Positions 6,381-8,708 of a DNA stretch of 8,708 nucleotides are shown here, in pieces; the stretch's first letter is position 1, and every line of letters begins with the position of its first letter. The notes below the pieces were generated by a model, which did not search any database, was not told the origin of the DNA, and saw nothing but the letters and a program-made list of their open reading frames with translations. The DNA comes from an uncultured Oscillospiraceae bacterium (GTDB lineage: Bacteria > Bacillota > Clostridia > Oscillospirales > Oscillospiraceae), in NCBI GenBank assembly GCA_910584835.1, contig CAJUEG010000095.1, positions 1 through 8,708 of the forward strand. Reading direction: 5' to 3'. Both the position numbers and the translations under genes were made by a program.

Positions 6381-7436
6381 CTATTCAAAAACTGCGCAGG
6401 TCATGGACTGATTGACAAAACGGTTGTTATAGTGCTCCCCATATCCCACCAGGCCGGCGTGGCTGCCCAGGGCGGCCATGTCGCGCAGATAATTCTGCAT
6501 ATAGCCCTCCTGGGAGAACAGCTTGTAGCGGAACAGGCAGTTCACCGAGAAAACGGCGGACCGGCGGGGGAAGTCCTGGCAAATCTGGCGGATGGTATCC
6601 TGTACGATGGCCCGGTAGTCTCCCAGCTCCAGCAGGATGAGCACATCGGAGTCGTTGACCTGCCGGAAACAGGCCAACGCGTTTCCGCTGACCTCTTTGA
6701 TGGAGATAATGCAGGTGTCGTCCCCATTCAGCTTGCCGAAGGGGTTTTGGAAGGTTCGGGTGAGAATCTCCTCATCGGTGACATGGAGAATATCTTTATA
6801 AACCTGTTTGGCGCTCTTGCCGTTCAGGGCCCCCAGGATGTAATTGGCCCGGTCGGTGTTGGAAGCCACAAAGCGGTAATTCCCCAGCTGATGGTAAATG
6901 TTCTCCTTATAGGTTTTGACCCGGCCGTTCTGGTTCCGCACCAGCGCGTAGGCCACCGAGTCCTGGTATACCCGCCCGTTGGCGGATACCCGCCCCTGAT
7001 CGCCGGTGCCGCCCACCAGGGAGATGTTCCGCTTGCGCAGGGCGGTGTAAATGGTGGTGAGCACACAGGCGTCGTTGCCGGAGCAGAAGTCGATGCACAC
7101 GGTGTCCCAGTTGGAGCCGCCCAGCGTCTGCATATCCTGCTCCAGGCGCTGTATGTATTTAACCGGCATGGTGGACGCCTGCTCCAGTACATTGGCAACG
7201 GCGGCCACGCCGTCAGAAAAAGCGATGATTCCGACGCCGTTTTCCACCACGCTGGTTTGATAGCTCATTCCGATGCAGCCGATGCTGGGGACCCCGGGAA
7301 AACGCTTTTCCAGCAGCGCCACATGGCTTTCAAACTGATCGTTATTGGATAGTAGCATGATAAATTCCGGACGATAGAGACCTTGAAGCGCTTCATCCAG
7401 GTTTCCACGCTGGCTCATTCCGAAAAACTGTTTCAT
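6381..7436 (-). CDS. FIST-domain sensory protein (FIST N and FIST C)
   Basis: The 351-residue protein matches the FIST family, a predicted small-ligand (possibly amino acid) sensing module found alone or fused to chemoreceptors, kinases and cyclic-di-GMP enzymes. Residues ~20-190 fit FIST_N, with SIGCIGMSYQT (51-61), FSDGVAAVANV and the conserved LVGGTGDQGR (140-149) before a VYQDSVAYALV strand. Residues ~190-350 fit FIST_C, with ILGALNGKSAKQVYKDIL (200-217), VFSVNCLFR (295-303), GLVGYGEHYNN (328-338) and the closing NQSMTCAVF. There is no signal peptide, membrane helix or fused output domain, so it should be cytosolic and must signal through another protein; the soluble chemoreceptor 14 nt downstream is the obvious candidate. 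A GGGAGG site lies 7 nt before the ATG, and a consensus sigma-A promoter drives the pair. The family assignment is by motif reading only. Confidence 0.85.
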   Translation of the reverse strand: MKQFFGMSQRGNLDEALQGLYRPEFIMLLSNNDQFESHVALLEKRFPGVPSIGCIGMSYQTSVVENGVGIIAFSDGVAAVANVLEQASTMPVKYIQRLEQDMQTLGGSNWDTVCIDFCSGNDACVLTTIYTALRKRNISLVGGTGDQGRVSANGRVYQDSVAYALVRNQNGRVKTYKENIYHQLGNYRFVASNTDRANYILGALNGKSAKQVYKDILHVTDEEILTRTFQNPFGKLNGDDTCIISIKEVSGNALACFRQVNDSDVLILLELGDYRAIVQDTIRQICQDFPRRSAVFSVNCLFRYKLFSQEGYMQNYLRDMAALGSHAGLVGYGEHYNNRFVNQSMTCAVFE

Positions 7437-7482
7437 ACTGCAGCCTCCCTATATATAATGCTTAATCCTCCCAATCGCCTAA

Positions 7483-7511
7483 ATTATATATTGAATGCGG
7501 CGGCGTGTCAA
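7483..7511 (-). promoter_or_regulatory. Consensus sigma-A promoter for the FIST/MCP operon
   Basis: On the minus strand a perfect TTGACA (7506-7511) and a perfect TATAAT (7483-7488) are separated by exactly 17 bp. Transcription should start near 7476, giving a ~40-nt leader with the GGGAGG site. This is a housekeeping promoter, not the flagellar sigma-D/28 type often used for chemotaxis genes. Confidence 0.85.
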
Positions 7512-7555
7512 TATAAATGCTCCGCCGAGGAATGCGGCCCGGCTCCCCGGAACAC

Positions 7556-7584
7556 TTGCGCCGCGCAGGCCCATGGTGTATAAT
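7556..7584 (+). promoter_or_regulatory. Promoter for guaA
   Basis: TTGCGC (7556-7561, 3/6) and a perfect TATAAT (7579-7584) are 17 bp apart, with a predicted start near 7591. The leader of about 31 nt is too short for a purine riboswitch or attenuator. It faces away from the FIST/MCP promoter; the two -35 boxes are about 45 bp apart. Confidence 0.65.
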
Positions 7585-7621
7585 ACCCCCGTAAATTCAA
7601 TAGGAAGTGGAGGATGGATAA

Positions 7622-8602
7622 ATGGCAAACAATATGCGGCCCGCGGACATGAAGCGGATCAACACCCCCGATCTGGCCGAGGCGTTCATCAAGGAACAGG
7701 TGGAGGCCGTCCGAAAGCAGGTGGGGGACAAAAAGGTGCTGCTGGCGCTGAGCGGCGGGGTGGACTCGTCGGTGGTGGCGGCGCTGCTCATCCGCGCCAT
7801 CGGCAAGCAGCTGGTATGCGTCCACGTGAACCACGGCCTGATGCGCAAGGGGGAGAGCGAACAGGTCGTTGAGGTGTTCCGAAACCAGATGGACGCCAAT
7901 CTCGTCTATGTGGACGCCGCCGACCGCTTCCTGGACCTGCTGGAGGGGGTGGACGAGCCGGAGCGCAAGCGCAGGATCATCGGCGGCGAGTTCATCAAGG
8001 TGTTTGAGGAGGAGGCCCGGAAGCTGGAGGGCATCGACTTCCTGGCCCAGGGCACCATCTACCCCGACATTCTGGAGAGCGACGGCGTGAAGGCCCACCA
8101 CAACGTGGGCGGCCTGCCCGACGACTTTGATTTTGAGCTGGTGGAGCCGGTGCGGCTGCTGTTCAAGGACGAGGTGCGCTGCGTGGGCCACGCCCTGGGC
8201 CTGCCCGCCTCCATGGTGGAGCGTCAGCCCTTCCCCGGCCCGGGGCTGGGGGTGCGGTGCCTGGGGGCCATCACCCGGGACCGCCTGGCCGCCCTGCGGG
8301 AGTCGGACGCCATTTTGCGGGAGGAGTTCGCTGCCGCCGGGCTGGCCGACAAGGTGTGGCAGTTCTTCACCGTGGTGCCGGACTTCCGTTCCACCGGCGT
8401 GCGGGACGGCAGGCGGGCTTTCGACTGGCCGGTGATCATCCGGGCGGTGAACACGGTGGACGCCATGACCGCCGCGGTGCCGGAGATCGACTGGGCGGTG
8501 CTGAAAAAGATCACCGGGCGGATTCTGGCGGAGGTGCCGGGCGTGTGCCGGGTGCTGTATGATCTGACGCCCAAGCCCGTGGGGACGATTGAGTGGGAAT
8601 GA
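7622..8602 (+). CDS. guaA: GMP synthetase, ATP-pyrophosphatase subunit only
   Basis: This 326-residue enzyme adenylates XMP with ATP and aminates it to GMP, the last step of guanine nucleotide synthesis. It has the PP-loop SGGVDSS (44-50), HVNHGLMR (68-75), GTIYPD (144-149), HHNVGGLP (159-166), RQPFPGPGLGVR (201-212) and the C-terminal dimerisation/XMP-binding end DLTPKPVGTIEWE (314-326). Usual bacterial GuaA is ~510-525 residues with an N-terminal glutamine amidotransferase domain; that domain is absent here. It is not a missed start: an in-frame TAA lies directly before the ATG, another stop (TAG) is at 7601-7603, and a promoter and GGAGG site (7609-7613, 8 nt spacing) sit immediately upstream. 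It therefore resembles the archaeal two-subunit form, or an enzyme using free ammonia. The loop between GTIYPD and HHNVGG is about 8 residues shorter than I recall for E. coli GuaA. The function call is secure; the nitrogen source is unknown. Confidence 0.94.
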   Translation: MANNMRPADMKRINTPDLAEAFIKEQVEAVRKQVGDKKVLLALSGGVDSSVVAALLIRAIGKQLVCVHVNHGLMRKGESEQVVEVFRNQMDANLVYVDAADRFLDLLEGVDEPERKRRIIGGEFIKVFEEEARKLEGIDFLAQGTIYPDILESDGVKAHHNVGGLPDDFDFELVEPVRLLFKDEVRCVGHALGLPASMVERQPFPGPGLGVRCLGAITRDRLAALRESDAILREEFAAAGLADKVWQFFTVVPDFRSTGVRDGRRAFDWPVIIRAVNTVDAMTAAVPEIDWAVLKKITGRILAEVPGVCRVLYDLTPKPVGTIEWE

Positions 8603-8659
8603 GTTTTTGAAACTCCGAACTCGTTGCGGCACAACGGATAGACGGTTTTTCGCCCCTCT

Positions 8660-8680
8660 TTTGATAACGATTTGATAACG
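8660..8680. repeat. Tandem direct repeat TTTGATAACG x2 downstream of guaA
   Basis: Two exact copies of TTTGATAACG (8660-8669 and 8671-8680) are separated by one base, an 11-bp period. They lie 58 bp past the guaA stop, in the final ~100 bases where I see no gene. A short hairpin (CGTTG/CAACG, within 8622-8636) precedes them, but there is no convincing terminator for guaA. Closely spaced direct repeats next to a guaA 3' end could be integrase arm sites, but no integrase is in the window. Confidence 0.5.
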
Positions 8681-8708
8681 CTCCCCATAGGCCGTATCAT
8701 TCTGTATC

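Noticed and set aside
7614..7621. ATG at 7614 as an alternative guaA start
   Set aside because: It is out of frame with guaA and overlaps the ribosome binding site spacing; the ATG at 7622 has GGAGG at 8 nt and a matching protein start.
7585..7621. Purine riboswitch or attenuator before guaA
   Set aside because: The predicted leader is only about 31 nt, too short for a purine aptamer, and no hairpin is visible.
8601..8636. Terminator directly after guaA
   Set aside because: The hairpins GAGTTT/AAACTC and CGTTG/CAACG are short and not followed immediately by a T-run.

Overview
The window is GC-rich, with GC-rich third codon positions, strong GGAGG-type ribosome binding sites and sigma-A promoters with 17-bp spacers. 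Together with a LytTR response regulator and AgrC-like kinase, this points to a high-GC anaerobic Firmicute, probably an Oscillospiraceae-type gut clostridium (Flavonifractor, Lawsonibacter or Oscillibacter-like). The taxonomic guess is inference from style and protein similarity, not from a search.

Layout. Bases 1-401 (+) are the 3' end of a copper-exporting P-type ATPase (copA) carrying a C-terminal heavy-metal-binding domain, followed by two palindromes and a strong bidirectional terminator (508-542). Converging on it from the right is a tightly packed minus-strand operon (2421-544): an RluA-family rRNA pseudouridine synthase, a GNAT acetyltransferase and a small integral membrane protein. 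Further right, still on the minus strand, are a lone coiled-coil hypothetical (3084-2551), a two-gene two-component system (LytTR regulator 5212-4490, overlapping an AgrC-like GHKL sensor kinase 4497-3184), and a two-gene unit of a FIST-domain sensor (7436-6381) and a soluble methyl-accepting chemotaxis protein (6366-5425), which ends in a clear terminator (5331-5358). A divergent promoter region (about 7476-7590) separates this unit from a plus-strand guaA gene (7622-8602), which encodes only the ATP-pyrophosphatase part of GMP synthetase. The last 100 bases hold no gene but carry a tandem 10-bp repeat just past the guaA stop.

How the genes work together. The FIST and MCP genes share a consensus promoter and are 14 nt apart, so they look like a split cytosolic chemoreceptor: one protein senses, the other signals. 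The response regulator and kinase are translationally coupled. A 12-bp direct repeat with a 21-bp period lies upstream of the regulator, as expected for a LytTR-bound autoregulatory operator, and no peptide-signal gene is present. The remaining genes are housekeeping or unassigned. I see no tRNA, rRNA, CRISPR array, transposase or integrase.

The points most worth a second look are the split FIST/MCP receptor, the LytTR operator, a possible internal start that would make a free CopZ-like chaperone from copA, the GATase-less GuaA, and the possible attachment-site context at the guaA 3' end.
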